A stretch of DNA of 64,000 nt from Nostoc mirabile CHAB5784 (GTDB lineage Bacteria > Cyanobacteriota > Cyanobacteriia > Cyanobacteriales > Nostocaceae): NCBI RefSeq assembly GCF_020829645.1, contig NZ_JAIVFS010000016.1, positions 62,001 to 126,000 on the forward strand, written 5' to 3'. This document shows positions 1-8,898 of the stretch, one piece after another. A model generated the notes under the pieces. It was not told the origin of the DNA, did no database searches, and saw only the letters and a program-made list of their open reading frames with translations. Each line of letters begins with the position of its first letter. The first letter of the stretch is position 1. The position numbers were made by a program, and so were the translations under genes.

Positions 1-205
1 TTACTGTTCGCAAGTCTAAATCATTTAACTGTACAAGTTTTGGGCTTACACCTAGCACAAAGGCAATGAAATAACGGATATCTGTCTCATAAGAGCGCCT
101 GGTTTCGGGCGATCGCTTGCTACTCTTCCACATCTCCACTATTTGGGCAGTGTTAGTAACATCTGCCATCCTCTGCACCGAGTTTTCTGCCCCTGGTGTT
201 AGCAT
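1..205 (-). CDS. Tyrosine recombinase/phage integrase, N-terminal fragment
   Basis: The minus strand reads an open frame from an ATG at 205 off the left window edge, about 68 residues. The peptide has the look of the SAM-like core-binding domain of XerC/XerD-type integrases: a helix around IVEMWKSSKRSPETRRSYE, then DIRYFIAFV and a leucine-rich stretch. In this family the domain clamps DNA ahead of the catalytic R-H-R-Y domain, which lies outside the window. The frame stays open upstream of the ATG, so a GTG start some 20 codons earlier is possible. A recombinase beside a replication gene fits plasmid resolution or integration (inference). Confidence 0.6.
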   Translation of the reverse strand, partial: MLTPGAENSVQRMADVTNTAQIVEMWKSSKRSPETRRSYETDIRYFIAFVLGVSPKLVQLNDLDLRTV

Positions 206-690
206 CGAGAGTTCTGAGCTTCCCACATAAAATCCAATCAGCCTCTTAACACCAAAAAAGATTGTTCCAAATGGTGTGTCCCTTTTTCAATTATCGATTC
301 CAGGGGAGCAACATTTACAAAAATTTCCTAGACGTGAATTCACGCCTAAATCCTTGAGTTAATCGGCTCAACGTGTTAATACGTGTACCTTTGTAAAGAA
401 GATAACTCACCTTGGCTACACAAAAACTGCCTCAAGATGACACAAAGCGACTGCTCAAAGATAGATCCGATAATGTTAGTTTTCGGATCTGCTGGCGTGA
501 AACCATAGATTTGTCATTGGTCAGAGGATACCTCTATTAGCATCACCCCAGTCGTTCCCAGAGCGATTTTCTGTTGATTTTTGCCCCAGACTTGTGTATA
601 CATTCGCTTACCTTGGAGACTGACGGGCTGACAGCCGCCCGGACAAAACCCTTGATCGGGAACGCCAATAATATTAGTTAGTTCATGAAA
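206..690. other. Intergenic region, no gene recognised
   Basis: About 480 bases between the integrase start and the 3' end of the replication gene. No convincing coding frame was seen. A 12-bp palindrome, CGTGAATTCACG, lies near 332-343 and could be a protein-binding site, but nothing else supports that. It must hold the promoter of the integrase gene. Confidence 0.4.
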
Positions 691-3600
691 TTACCCCTCA
701 ATAGGCAACACATCTTCATTCAGCAAGGCGTAAAATTCCGGGACTTGATCCTCGACAAGTCGCAGTTCACTTGCGGCGATCGCTTCAAGTTCCAGCACCG
801 TATCCCAGCGCAAATCACCAGCCCATCGCTGAAGGATGCCTTTAATTGCGTCTACCCCCTGCTTGATACCAGAGCGTAGCATTTCCACACAATGGAGTAG
901 GGTCGTGCGATCTGTCGGGGATGGGTCACATTCCGTAGTATCCTCCCCCTCTAGTAGGGGTTTCACTATACAATCATGGGGGGGGGTGGATACCAATTCG
1001 CAATTGTGAATTCGCAATTCGCAATTTCTTGAAGTTAATTGCGAATTGCGAATTGCGAAAAGCAGCGAATTGCTTATTGGAGCTTTCTGCTCCCGTTTGC
1101 TTTGGCGGTGAGCAATTACATGTTTTGCAAATTCTAATTCCGACTTTGATAGCGAATAAATTTTCACCTGTTCACCGCGCTTCCCCTGCTTGCGGGAAGT
1201 CAACTTTAGTCCCAGCTGCTCTAGCAAAGTGGCCAGCAACCAAATAGGTTTACACTCTGACGACGGAACAGTAAACCCAAGAATTACTTTAACGTGAGCA
1301 GCACAAGATGAAGCGATCGCAATCATATTTATTAAGAGAGGGTCGTTGGCATTAACTTCGCCCCCAGCAACTAACCGCTCAAGGATCTGATGCAACCCCA
1401 AGTTGAACCGTGCTAGCCACCGCGCCGAGTAATTTCCCCAGTCCATACATAAAGCAAGCTTTTCTCGTTCGGTGCGGTCTTTGGTGGTGACAAGTTTTGG
1501 AGGCGTAGGGTATTCTCTGCCTGTGGCATCATCAATAATTATTCCCTCTGGTTTTGATAAAATTGCTTCAAGTCCAGCGATCGCTCTGATTAATCGACCG
1601 CCATTATCGAGTTCGACTAGTTCAGGCGTAACGTCGATACCGTAAGAGTCAAAAATGCGAAACTTTTCGTTTTCAAAAACTTCTTTGGGAGTGAGGTAAT
1701 CTTTACTCCTACGGGCGCGATACTCACTCGCTGTAATATTATTAGCCTTGGCAACAGCCGAATAATGGGCAGTGGACAAAGCCGCAGCCGCATTTTTCAT
1801 CCGTTCTCTTTGTTGGTCATCATCGTCATTACCCACTGAGATAAAGGTATTACCCATCTCGGTGAGGAGCGAGAGCAAATCATCACGCAGATTATTCAGA
1901 GAATAGTTACGGTTAGCCAGAATTTGACAGTAGGCATCCAACGCCCAATCTTTTTCAGCACCACGTTTACCCGAATCTCTGTGAATGCGAATTAGGAAAG
2001 CCGTCATCTCATTCGATTGCAGGAGTCGTTCTTTAATCTTGGTAGCATTAGTTTCGGCATAACCAAAGGGAGGGCGCGGGGCCACCCAAACATGAAACGG
2101 AACCTTCGGGCGATAACGGTAAAGTTGTTGGGCGCATTCAGTAGCAGTTTGGGAAACGCCGTGAAATACACCGAATACAACATCAAAATGATATTCGGCA
2201 ATGTCTACTCCGGTTCCCAGGCTGGGGGAAGTGAACAAAGCATCGAGGTTTTTAACAGCGTTGGTGATATCTTTGATGAAAGCAACGTTTTCTTCACTGC
2301 CGGAATTATCGGAATGGACAGACCAAATACGTAGTTTTTGTGCATGACTACCAATGCCCCGATTAGATTGACTCAAAGCATTTTCGGAGGGTGATGATTC
2401 AGTCGAGTCGAATATTTGCACCAAGAATGATTGTTCAAGTTTCTTAATGAAACGCTTGGAGTCAGAAACTACCATGATTTTCTGTCCGCTCATCAACGCT
2501 GCCGAGATTTGGGCAACCAGTGCACTTGAATTACTACCCTCGTACCAATATATAGTGCGATCGCCATTTCGCCATTCGTTTTTAATGATGTAAGGGACTT
2601 CACCAATAGGGCGCATTGCTCTAAAGAAGTCCACCGTTAAATCATCCATGTGTGCATCGGCAATCACAACCAGTGGTGCATTGTGTACTATATATTCCAG
2701 AACTTCTAAGATTGCTGCCCGATGCTCCTTGCAAGTATTACTATGCAGTAAATGCACTAAGTATTGGCAAGCTTCATCAATAAAGATGCAGCCGTACTTT
2801 AGGGCTTGAGTGTTGAGCTTGTGTAAACTGTCGATGGTAATGCTGAGAGCTTGCGCCTGAGCTAAACCTGTGTAACCCAAGTCAGAGTACATGGCAGTTT
2901 GGAGTCGTGAGCCAAGATTTTTGAGCAAATTTACGCGGTGTCCGTTGTTGAGGAACCGCGCGTCAGGGTTTTGGTCACGCCACCAGCGCATGAGTTGGGT
3001 TTTCCCTGTACCCATATCGCTCCACAGTACGACCAGTCCTGTTTGAGGAAAACGGAAAGATTTTTTCGGGGCAGGGTTACTGGGCTTGGGGTCAAAGGAG
3101 TCAGAATCTATTAACTGTTCCTTTTCCCTTTTCCTTTCCCCCAAGCAGCAGCCCGTAGGTTTAAGATTTGGGGTAAACAATTTTTCTTGAAAGAGTGAAT
3201 TTTGAGGCGGAACAGATGAGCATTTTTCTTCTAAGTCAGGAATAGTGAGGGCTTGTGTCAAATATTTCACATTGACTGTGACATCAGGCTGGTATTTAGA
3301 GAGTCCCCATTTCTTAGCACGATATGAGCGTTGGTAATCAAAAAGTGATTTGGCATCATTTATGATCGCAGTTAGTAAGGTATCAGCATTAAGACCTCTG
3401 GCCACCACAAAATCATCAACGCCTTTTTCAATACCGGGTAGTAATGCAATTTCACCTGTGCAGCCAGCAGCTTCGATAGTTCTAATAGTACGAACAGTAG
3501 CTTGAAAAACTGACCAACGGGTATTAGCTCTCGTCTCGTAGTCGAATAAAATAATGAACTTGCGCCCTGCCTGAGCCATCGGTACTAAGTCAGGATGCAA

Positions 3601-4572
3601 CCGTTCATCGAAATCTTGTTTGCCGACGCGCCCATTCCAAATTCCAGGGAGTGCGATCGCTACAAATCCCATACTGAGCAAGCAAGCTGCCTTCTTCTCA
3701 CCCTCGCATAATATTATTGGAATCTCTGGATGCTGCTTTATCCACTCCCAGAAAGTGATTTGTATATCTTTGTGCTGCAATTCGATGTTCAACTGTATTT
3801 GCTGTGCAAACCATGACCAAAATATCAGTGGATTGAGTAAGTCTTGTAAACACAATGCTAAAAGGGAAATTAACTGCACGAATTGGGAATTGCACAAGTG
3901 GGCAACTATTTTCAAGCCCAAAGGTAAAATTTTTGTATTTTTCCTTTGACAAATGAATTTTGAATTTTGACTGACCCGTTGGCGCAGCGTTCCCAAGAGT
4001 TGGGGTTGACCTTTAATATGCAGCTTTTTCCCACGTTTTGCAAAAAGCACTTTTTGAATATCGGGGACATTGTAGCGCCGTGCAACGAGGTTCAAAATAC
4101 AGTTGGGAATATCGAAGTAGGTAACTCGGTTAGCTGTCTTGGGGGGTGACTCGTATTTGACGGGCTTCCCAGATTGCCAATCGATACGGGGGAAGTTGGG
4201 CTTAATCCTTCCCCACTCCATTGGTCGCCAATTATTCAATGGGTCAAGAGATTGAATCCATATCCCCCCCAACAAGAGATGATCGTACCTTTTGATGTAT
4301 GCATCGGTGACTCGACCGGCATTTTTCCGAGGGATTTTGTTGGAGATGAACAGGTAATCGTAAATTGATTCTCCTTCGATGTGGAAGAAGCTGCGTGAAA
4401 TCAGTGCTGGATGAATGGCACTACCAACATATAACTCATGGTATTGGGCAGTCGTGAGGTTGTTTGGGTATTCAATTGGGTGTTCCCTCTGCTCAATTGA
4501 TACCTTGCAATCTGGTTTCGGCTCTTTGGGTTCTTTGTTGCCACTCTTAATTGCATTTTTATTTGTATTCAC
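691..4572 (-). CDS. CyRepA1-type plasmid replication protein (DUF3854 + helicase-like ATPase)
   Basis: Large protein of about 1290 residues that matches the cyanobacterial plasmid replication family CyRepA1. A DUF3854/Toprim-like block (LCEGEKKAACLLSMG near residue 290, then FDYETRANTRW and KGVDDFVVARG) is followed by a P-loop ATPase: Walker A SDMGTGKTQLMRWW near 520, Walker B IFIDEACQ near 595, and a helicase C-like segment TSPSLGTGVDIAEYHFD with QQLYRYRP near 790. The expected role is primase/helicase-like initiation of plasmid replication. The frame opens at a GTG at 4617, but the GTG at 4572 is preceded by GGGAG at good spacing and is preferred. Heptamer repeats and low-complexity sequence sit in frame inside the gene at two places. 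Confidence 0.85.
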   Translation of the reverse strand: MNTNKNAIKSGNKEPKEPKPDCKVSIEQREHPIEYPNNLTTAQYHELYVGSAIHPALISRSFFHIEGESIYDYLFISNKIPRKNAGRVTDAYIKRYDHLLLGGIWIQSLDPLNNWRPMEWGRIKPNFPRIDWQSGKPVKYESPPKTANRVTYFDIPNCILNLVARRYNVPDIQKVLFAKRGKKLHIKGQPQLLGTLRQRVSQNSKFICQRKNTKILPLGLKIVAHLCNSQFVQLISLLALCLQDLLNPLIFWSWFAQQIQLNIELQHKDIQITFWEWIKQHPEIPIILCEGEKKAACLLSMGFVAIALPGIWNGRVGKQDFDERLHPDLVPMAQAGRKFIILFDYETRANTRWSVFQATVRTIRTIEAAGCTGEIALLPGIEKGVDDFVVARGLNADTLLTAIINDAKSLFDYQRSYRAKKWGLSKYQPDVTVNVKYLTQALTIPDLEEKCSSVPPQNSLFQEKLFTPNLKPTGCCLGERKREKEQLIDSDSFDPKPSNPAPKKSFRFPQTGLVVLWSDMGTGKTQLMRWWRDQNPDARFLNNGHRVNLLKNLGSRLQTAMYSDLGYTGLAQAQALSITIDSLHKLNTQALKYGCIFIDEACQYLVHLLHSNTCKEHRAAILEVLEYIVHNAPLVVIADAHMDDLTVDFFRAMRPIGEVPYIIKNEWRNGDRTIYWYEGSNSSALVAQISAALMSGQKIMVVSDSKRFIKKLEQSFLVQIFDSTESSPSENALSQSNRGIGSHAQKLRIWSVHSDNSGSEENVAFIKDITNAVKNLDALFTSPSLGTGVDIAEYHFDVVFGVFHGVSQTATECAQQLYRYRPKVPFHVWVAPRPPFGYAETNATKIKERLLQSNEMTAFLIRIHRDSGKRGAEKDWALDAYCQILANRNYSLNNLRDDLLSLLTEMGNTFISVGNDDDDQQRERMKNAAAALSTAHYSAVAKANNITASEYRARRSKDYLTPKEVFENEKFRIFDSYGIDVTPELVELDNGGRLIRAIAGLEAILSKPEGIIIDDATGREYPTPPKLVTTKDRTEREKLALCMDWGNYSARWLARFNLGLHQILERLVAGGEVNANDPLLINMIAIASSCAAHVKVILGFTVPSSECKPIWLLATLLEQLGLKLTSRKQGKRGEQVKIYSLSKSELEFAKHVIAHRQSKREQKAPISNSLLFAIRNSQLTSRNCELRIHNCELVSTPPHDCIVKPLLEGEDTTECDPSPTDRTTLLHCVEMLRSGIKQGVDAIKGILQRWAGDLRWDTVLELEAIAASELRLVEDQVPEFYALLNEDVLPIEG
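994..1059. repeat. STRR heptamer arrays in inverted orientation
   Basis: Copies of the heptamer CGCAATT run one way (994-1026) and then the reverse way (1037-1059). They form perfect 18-bp inverted arms at 1009-1026 and 1037-1054 around a 10-nt loop. The array lies inside the replication gene and is translated in frame near its C-terminal quarter. Short heptamer repeats of this type are typical of heterocyst-forming cyanobacteria. Confidence 0.85.
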
Positions 4573-4631
4573 ATTCTCTCCCTTTATTTTTCCATGACAA
4601 TCCGGGCGACATTGCACCTATGCCGCATTCA

Positions 4632-4697
4632 TCAGTCATCAGTTATGAGTTATCAGTTATTAGTTATCAGTTATTAGTTATCAGTCATCAGTCATCA
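4632..4697. repeat. STRR heptamer array (CAGTTAT/TAGTTAT type)
   Basis: About nine tandem 7-bp units, variants of CAGTTAT, TAGTTAT and CAGTCAT, fill the gap upstream of the replication gene. The rest of the gap 4618-4825 shows no gene. Confidence 0.8.
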
Positions 4698-4825
4698 AGT
4701 ATCCGCATTATCAGCGATAAGGACGGAGCATTTAAGTTGCATAAAAGCTCCCGCTGTACTGCCGGAGCTGAACCCGTAGGGTTGTCCTTACTACAAGCGA
4801 ATCAACCTGGAAAAATGAATGATGA

Positions 4826-6265
4826 TTAGCTTAACTGTTTACTGTTAACTGTTAACTGTTCACTGTTTTTTCGTACTTGTGTGATTAAATCAGTCTCCTG
4901 GGTAGTAAGTTCTGCCCAGTAGTCTGCTTTTATCACCTCGTATTTTTCAGCCACAGCCCAAAACTCCTGCCATGTAAACTCAAGACGAGCAAGTACTTGC
5001 CTAATTTCACTAATAGCCACAGGTAATAGTTGTAATTGCTCCGTCCTTGTTGCGATGGCCTCCTGTGTGGGACTAGTACCCAGAATTATCGCCGCAGCTT
5101 CGAGCGCTTGGGTATTGTTCATGGCAACGCTTAGGTTTTTCAATGCCATACCCATGAGGCGCAGACATTCAGTCGCATTTTCTTTGGGTGGTTCGGCTGC
5201 AAGAGAACGCAGATCAATTGTCTTCTCCAACGCAAGTTTTACCTGCTTGTTCAAAACTTTGGTAGCCTGTTGCGTCATAGTATTCCCCCATTGTTGAGAA
5301 GGACGTTCCTCTAGAGCGTGTTCTAATTCCTGGATACGTTGGTGGAGTTGCTGATTCTCAGTCTCCAGTTTCCGTAACCCCTCCATCTCATCTAAACGCT
5401 GCTGCAACTGGATATTTTGCTCTTTCTGCTGGTTGTACAGAAAATGCATGGATTGGATTTGCTCACTTACTTGGGCTTCGGCTCTAGCATTAACTTCTGC
5501 TTGTAGCCCAATCCTCAATTCCTGAGAGAGGCGCTCTAACTCAAGCTTGTGTTGCTCTTTGAGTGCTGCGATCGCTTCCGTGTATTCTGGTGGATATGTA
5601 CGCTCAGTCGATTGGGACACAATTGCGGCATCCAAATCAGTGTTGTTTACCAGCAGCCTTTCACCATCAGAGAAGGTAACAATCTGTTGTGAAGTATTGG
5701 GTGCTTCTGCACAAATCACTCCCTCTTGCCCATAACGGGGATGTTCTGGTGATGAAATTGTGATGACATTTTTGGGAACCAATGGTTCCTGATTTTTGGG
5801 AACCATTGGTTCTGAATGGAATGGCTTTTTCCCTCTTGGCATTGGAGCAACTTTATTTGCAGCAGCAGCGAAATCTGATTCACTAGGGTCTGGGTTTAAT
5901 TCCAAAGCCAGTGCGATCGCAGCAATAAGTTTTTCTGGTTCTTTGGCTAACCTTAAAAGAGGACGGGCTTGGCGCTCATTTTTAATCTGTGACCCCAACT
6001 CCCCTGCTGCAACAATAACTCTTGATGCCCCTAACAGTTGATTTATACGCCGATAGCCACCATATACATGCAATTCGCCTTGGCAATATTGTGAAAAGTT
6101 TTTGTACCCAGCGATTCTGTACATCCGCTCATCATGCATGAGGCGAATCTGTTCTACTGCTTGCAACTCAAATTGGTCTATGGTAGCGAAGGTGTCTTTG
6201 ATACTGCTGTTAAGGTCATCGTAATGAAGTGCTGATTTGGTTTCTTCTCTATCTAGTGTCAGCAT
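4826..6265 (-). CDS. Plasmid-type coiled-coil protein of unknown function, upstream of the replication gene
   Basis: Protein of 479 residues. The N-terminal part (MYRIAGYKNFSQYCQGEL, residues about 45-65, then a helix-turn-helix-like YRRINQLLGASRVI) resembles the DUF3102-like regions of cyanobacterial plasmid proteins. A small beta-rich stretch follows around 165-210 (RYGQEGVICAEAP, IVTFSDGERLLV), then a long Gln/Glu-rich coiled coil around 225-320 and a helical C-terminus. The start is supported by GGAGAG upstream of the ATG. It is transcribed in the same direction as CyRepA1 and may act in plasmid replication or partition, but that is inference. The last residues are encoded by an STRR array, so the natural C-terminus may have been replaced. 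Confidence 0.65.
   Translation of the reverse strand: MLTLDREETKSALHYDDLNSSIKDTFATIDQFELQAVEQIRLMHDERMYRIAGYKNFSQYCQGELHVYGGYRRINQLLGASRVIVAAGELGSQIKNERQARPLLRLAKEPEKLIAAIALALELNPDPSESDFAAAANKVAPMPRGKKPFHSEPMVPKNQEPLVPKNVITISSPEHPRYGQEGVICAEAPNTSQQIVTFSDGERLLVNNTDLDAAIVSQSTERTYPPEYTEAIAALKEQHKLELERLSQELRIGLQAEVNARAEAQVSEQIQSMHFLYNQQKEQNIQLQQRLDEMEGLRKLETENQQLHQRIQELEHALEERPSQQWGNTMTQQATKVLNKQVKLALEKTIDLRSLAAEPPKENATECLRLMGMALKNLSVAMNNTQALEAAAIILGTSPTQEAIATRTEQLQLLPVAISEIRQVLARLEFTWQEFWAVAEKYEVIKADYWAELTTQETDLITQVRKNSEQLTVNSKQLS
4830..4868. repeat. STRR heptamer array (AACTGTT type)
   Basis: Five tandem 7-bp units of AACTGTT and close variants overlap the 3' end of the upstream coiled-coil gene and supply its last codons. 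Confidence 0.8.
5775..5813. repeat. Two 15-bp palindromes 24 bp apart inside a coding region
   Basis: GGAACCAATGGTTCC (5775-5789) is a perfect palindrome around one central base. GGAACCATTGGTTCT (5799-5813) repeats it with one change in the last base. The start-to-start spacing is 24 bp. They encode a duplicated EPMVPKN/EPLVPKN peptide. The site could be a partition- or replication-type binding site, or only a coding repeat. Confidence 0.5.
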
Positions 6266-6984
6266 ATTTCTCTCCTGTCATTATCACAAGGAGAGGCGTT
6301 TGAAAAAAATTTTGATGTCACCTTAACCCCGACACCAAGGTGTATTGGGCATAAGTCATTTTTCACGATATTTTCCCCTGATTACTTGGTTGACAAGTTT
6401 CAGAGGGGGTTGCATCAGTTATCAGTCAACAGTTATCAAGGACTGTAAATTCCAACTGATAACTGTAACTGGTAACTGATAACTGTTATTCGCACTGCTA
6501 TGCTTTTTGCTACGAAATTCGGGGCTTTTCTTAATTAAACTTAATATATCGCCAATTTGAGGAATTTCAACAGCCAAAACTGCCACACGAAACTGGTGCG
6601 TTTCGTGTGGCTTCTCGTATAATATGAGAAGCAGCGCGGATTTAATCTCTTCTGACCGTCAGTGGATAAAAGCGGCCAAACTTTCCATACCACTGCTTCG
6701 GTTTTCGTGAGATAACCTCGCTCTGAAATTATTCTGTTTTTGCTACTGGGCAAAGTGTCACTAATTAATGACTCTTTGTCCTTTAAATTTTTGGTGCTGT
6801 TGTATATCTCCCTCCATTTCCTGTTCGTTTTGATCTTACAGAACTTTTGGTCGTCTGGTATATAGCGTCGTTTTGATTTTTACTTTTAGACCTCCGTATT
6901 TATTAACGATTGTTTTAGTTAGGGGTAATCAGAGGTTTGGTGACACTCTATGTAGGTAGATTACCCTGCGGTAAAAGCTCTTGC
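6266..6984. other. Intergenic region with hairpins and degenerate STRRs
   Basis: About 720 bases between the replication block and the NB-ARC gene. It holds degenerate CAGTTAT/AACTGAT repeats (about 6414-6487), two adjacent hairpins (6582-6632) and an AT-rich stretch. A 70-codon minus-strand frame crosses the hairpins but does not look like a protein. The position next to a Rep gene makes it a place to look for the replication origin (inference). Confidence 0.45.
6582..6632. repeat. Two adjacent perfect hairpins
   Basis: GCCACACGAAAC (6582-6593) and its exact complement (6600-6611) form a 12-bp stem with a 6-nt loop. Directly next to it, sharing the bases GC at 6610-6611, GCTTCTC (6610-6616) pairs with GAGAAGC (6626-6632). 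There is no T-run, so this is not a standard terminator. Confidence 0.75.
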
Positions 6985-8496
6985 TCAAGATGCATTTGCT
7001 AATTTTGGGAAAGCATGAGATACACGTACTAATCCTTGCGGATCTGTCATGATATATTTTTTTATTACTGGTTGAAGAGTAAAACTGATTTCTTTTGTAA
7101 CTGGGTCTTTATTACTCTCAATCAATGACTGTCTTTCAAGTTTTTCCAATGCACTTATCAATTCTGAAGTTGACACAAATGCTTGGTGCTTCTGATTTAG
7201 ATCATTGATTATTTCAACGAATTTAATAGGTCTAAAAGTTGAAGCTATTTTATCTGCTAAATAAATCATAATTTGCTTCTGAATTTCATTCAATACTTGA
7301 CCAAAGGCTTCATCAAGCATTGCTTGAAGTTCATGACTAAAAAACGTAGTTTTGTGTTGGAAGAATATTTTTGTACTACCACCAAAGAAATGGTTGATTC
7401 GATCCGCTACTGTTTTAAGTTCTAAAGGATTACCGCGATAGGTGTTGATCAACTCATTGCATTTTTGCGTATCAGTTAATCCTTGAGTAGCCAAAAAATG
7501 CATTGCGGCATCTGCATCTAACCCTTCGACTCTAACCCACTGAATGTGGCGTTTAGCGCTTAATAAACTGTCAAATTCATCAGGTAAAACTCTACTAGTT
7601 AACAGTAAGCGGCTTTGATGTTGTTCTTCTACCAAGCGACGAAAGAATATTCTATAATCTAGCCTCTGCTCGAAGTTATTTTTCTGAAATAATGCATCAA
7701 ATTCATCCAATACCAGTAAACATCTACGCGATTTTAATTGCTTAACCAGTTCTGTAATCATTGTCTGGGTAATCTCTGGCAAGCTTAAGGATGTTTCTGA
7801 AGGTTGGATTAGTTGTATTAGTTCCGCTACTAAGTCTTGAACTTTCGGTGCATAGGCAACTGATTTCCAAATTAAACAATCAAAATCAGATGGAGACTCT
7901 ATACTAAGCTCTGCTAACAGTTTTGCTGCTAATGCAGTTTTACCAACTCCCGCCACACCTATTAACGATACACAGCGCTGCTTTATTATTAATTCTTTTA
8001 AATGGATTAGTTCCTGTGTCCGTCCATAAAAATTAGATAGGTCAGGTAATTCGCCTCGAATGTCTTGTACAAAATCATTAGGGGCAAGTACTTGCTCTTT
8101 GTTTAGTTCAGATGGAACAGAATACTTTTTGGTGGCTTGTTCTAGAAAATATCTTAGGTTTCTCTTTCCTACCCGTTCTTCATTTCCAATAGTTTCAGAG
8201 AGTAGCTCCCATAACTGAGGAGCTAAACGCCGTTGCAAATAATTAGCACTATACGGGGAGTTCTCTGCTATCTCCACAAACTCCCTGTTATCCCATCCTC
8301 CTCTCATAATTTTAATCTCTGCATCAGATAGGGGTTTACCCCTTTTTGCAAACACTAGGTTATTCACTACGACCAAAGCTTCTTCAAAAGTTACTGTTTC
8401 TGAAATTCTTTGCTCTGGAAGCTCCTCTGCTGTTGTAACAACAGAGGAGAGGGAAATATCTGAAAACCTTAGTCCTTGCTCCGCACTAAAATCCAT
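6985..8496 (-). CDS. NB-ARC-type signalling ATPase with vMAP-like N-terminal domain
   Basis: 503-residue STAND NTPase. The N-terminus (EEALVVVNNLVFAKRGKPLS, residues about 40-60, to about 110) looks like the winged-helix vMAP domain that precedes NB-ARC modules in many cyanobacterial proteins. The NB-ARC domain has Walker A LIGVAGVGKTALAAKLL near residue 184, Walker B CLLVLDEFDALF near 260 and a sensor-like LLLTSR near 300. Most relatives continue into WD40 or TPR repeats, but this one ends after the winged-helix region, so it is a short, repeat-less form. STAND ATPases act as ligand-triggered switches in signalling or defence. It diverges from the kinase gene across a 400-bp intergenic region with a palindrome. 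Confidence 0.75.
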   Translation of the reverse strand: MDFSAEQGLRFSDISLSSVVTTAEELPEQRISETVTFEEALVVVNNLVFAKRGKPLSDAEIKIMRGGWDNREFVEIAENSPYSANYLQRRLAPQLWELLSETIGNEERVGKRNLRYFLEQATKKYSVPSELNKEQVLAPNDFVQDIRGELPDLSNFYGRTQELIHLKELIIKQRCVSLIGVAGVGKTALAAKLLAELSIESPSDFDCLIWKSVAYAPKVQDLVAELIQLIQPSETSLSLPEITQTMITELVKQLKSRRCLLVLDEFDALFQKNNFEQRLDYRIFFRRLVEEQHQSRLLLTSRVLPDEFDSLLSAKRHIQWVRVEGLDADAAMHFLATQGLTDTQKCNELINTYRGNPLELKTVADRINHFFGGSTKIFFQHKTTFFSHELQAMLDEAFGQVLNEIQKQIMIYLADKIASTFRPIKFVEIINDLNQKHQAFVSTSELISALEKLERQSLIESNKDPVTKEISFTLQPVIKKYIMTDPQGLVRVSHAFPKLANAS

Positions 8497-8743
8497 ATCT
8501 GTACTTGATCCTGTCGGTTTAGTAAAGTCCTCGCAAGGGACGTTTAATTATGGTTAATGGTAGAGGTGTGTTAGATTAAACTTAATATTACTAGCTTTTT
8601 CTGCTTATATTTGCTTGATTTGACGAAAGTAACATATAAATATCTAATAAGTGACTTAAAATTGTCAATGCATCAAATAGTTTATTTTCTGTTAAATCCA
8701 TAGGATTGTTCTACTGAAAGCTTAGACTAAAATAGTCATATAA

Positions 8744-8765
8744 TATACAAAAACATTTTTGTATA
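8744..8765. promoter_or_regulatory. AT-rich palindrome between divergent genes
   Basis: TATACAAAAA (8744-8753) and TTTTTGTATA (8756-8765) are perfect inverted arms around 2 bases. They lie between the divergent NB-ARC and kinase genes and are a candidate shared operator. The remainder of 8497-8898 shows no gene. Confidence 0.45.
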
Positions 8766-8898
8766 CTGAGCAATATTTACTGGAATAGTCTATTTAGTAC
8801 AGTATTAGAGCAATAAAACTTAGATTCAAAATAGGTAATGTTTAGTTGATTAATGCCTACTAACCATTGTCATCTGCATTGGTATAAGTTTTTCAAAT

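Noticed and set aside
6541..6753. 70-codon minus-strand frame
   Set aside because: It runs through two perfect hairpins, has no protein-like pattern and no ribosome site.
6740..6950. Sequence with GTGTCACT...GTGACACT, at first glance like CRISPR-associated transposon ends
   Set aside because: No Cas12k, tnsB, tnsC, tniQ or CRISPR repeats nearby; the similarity is too short to support it.
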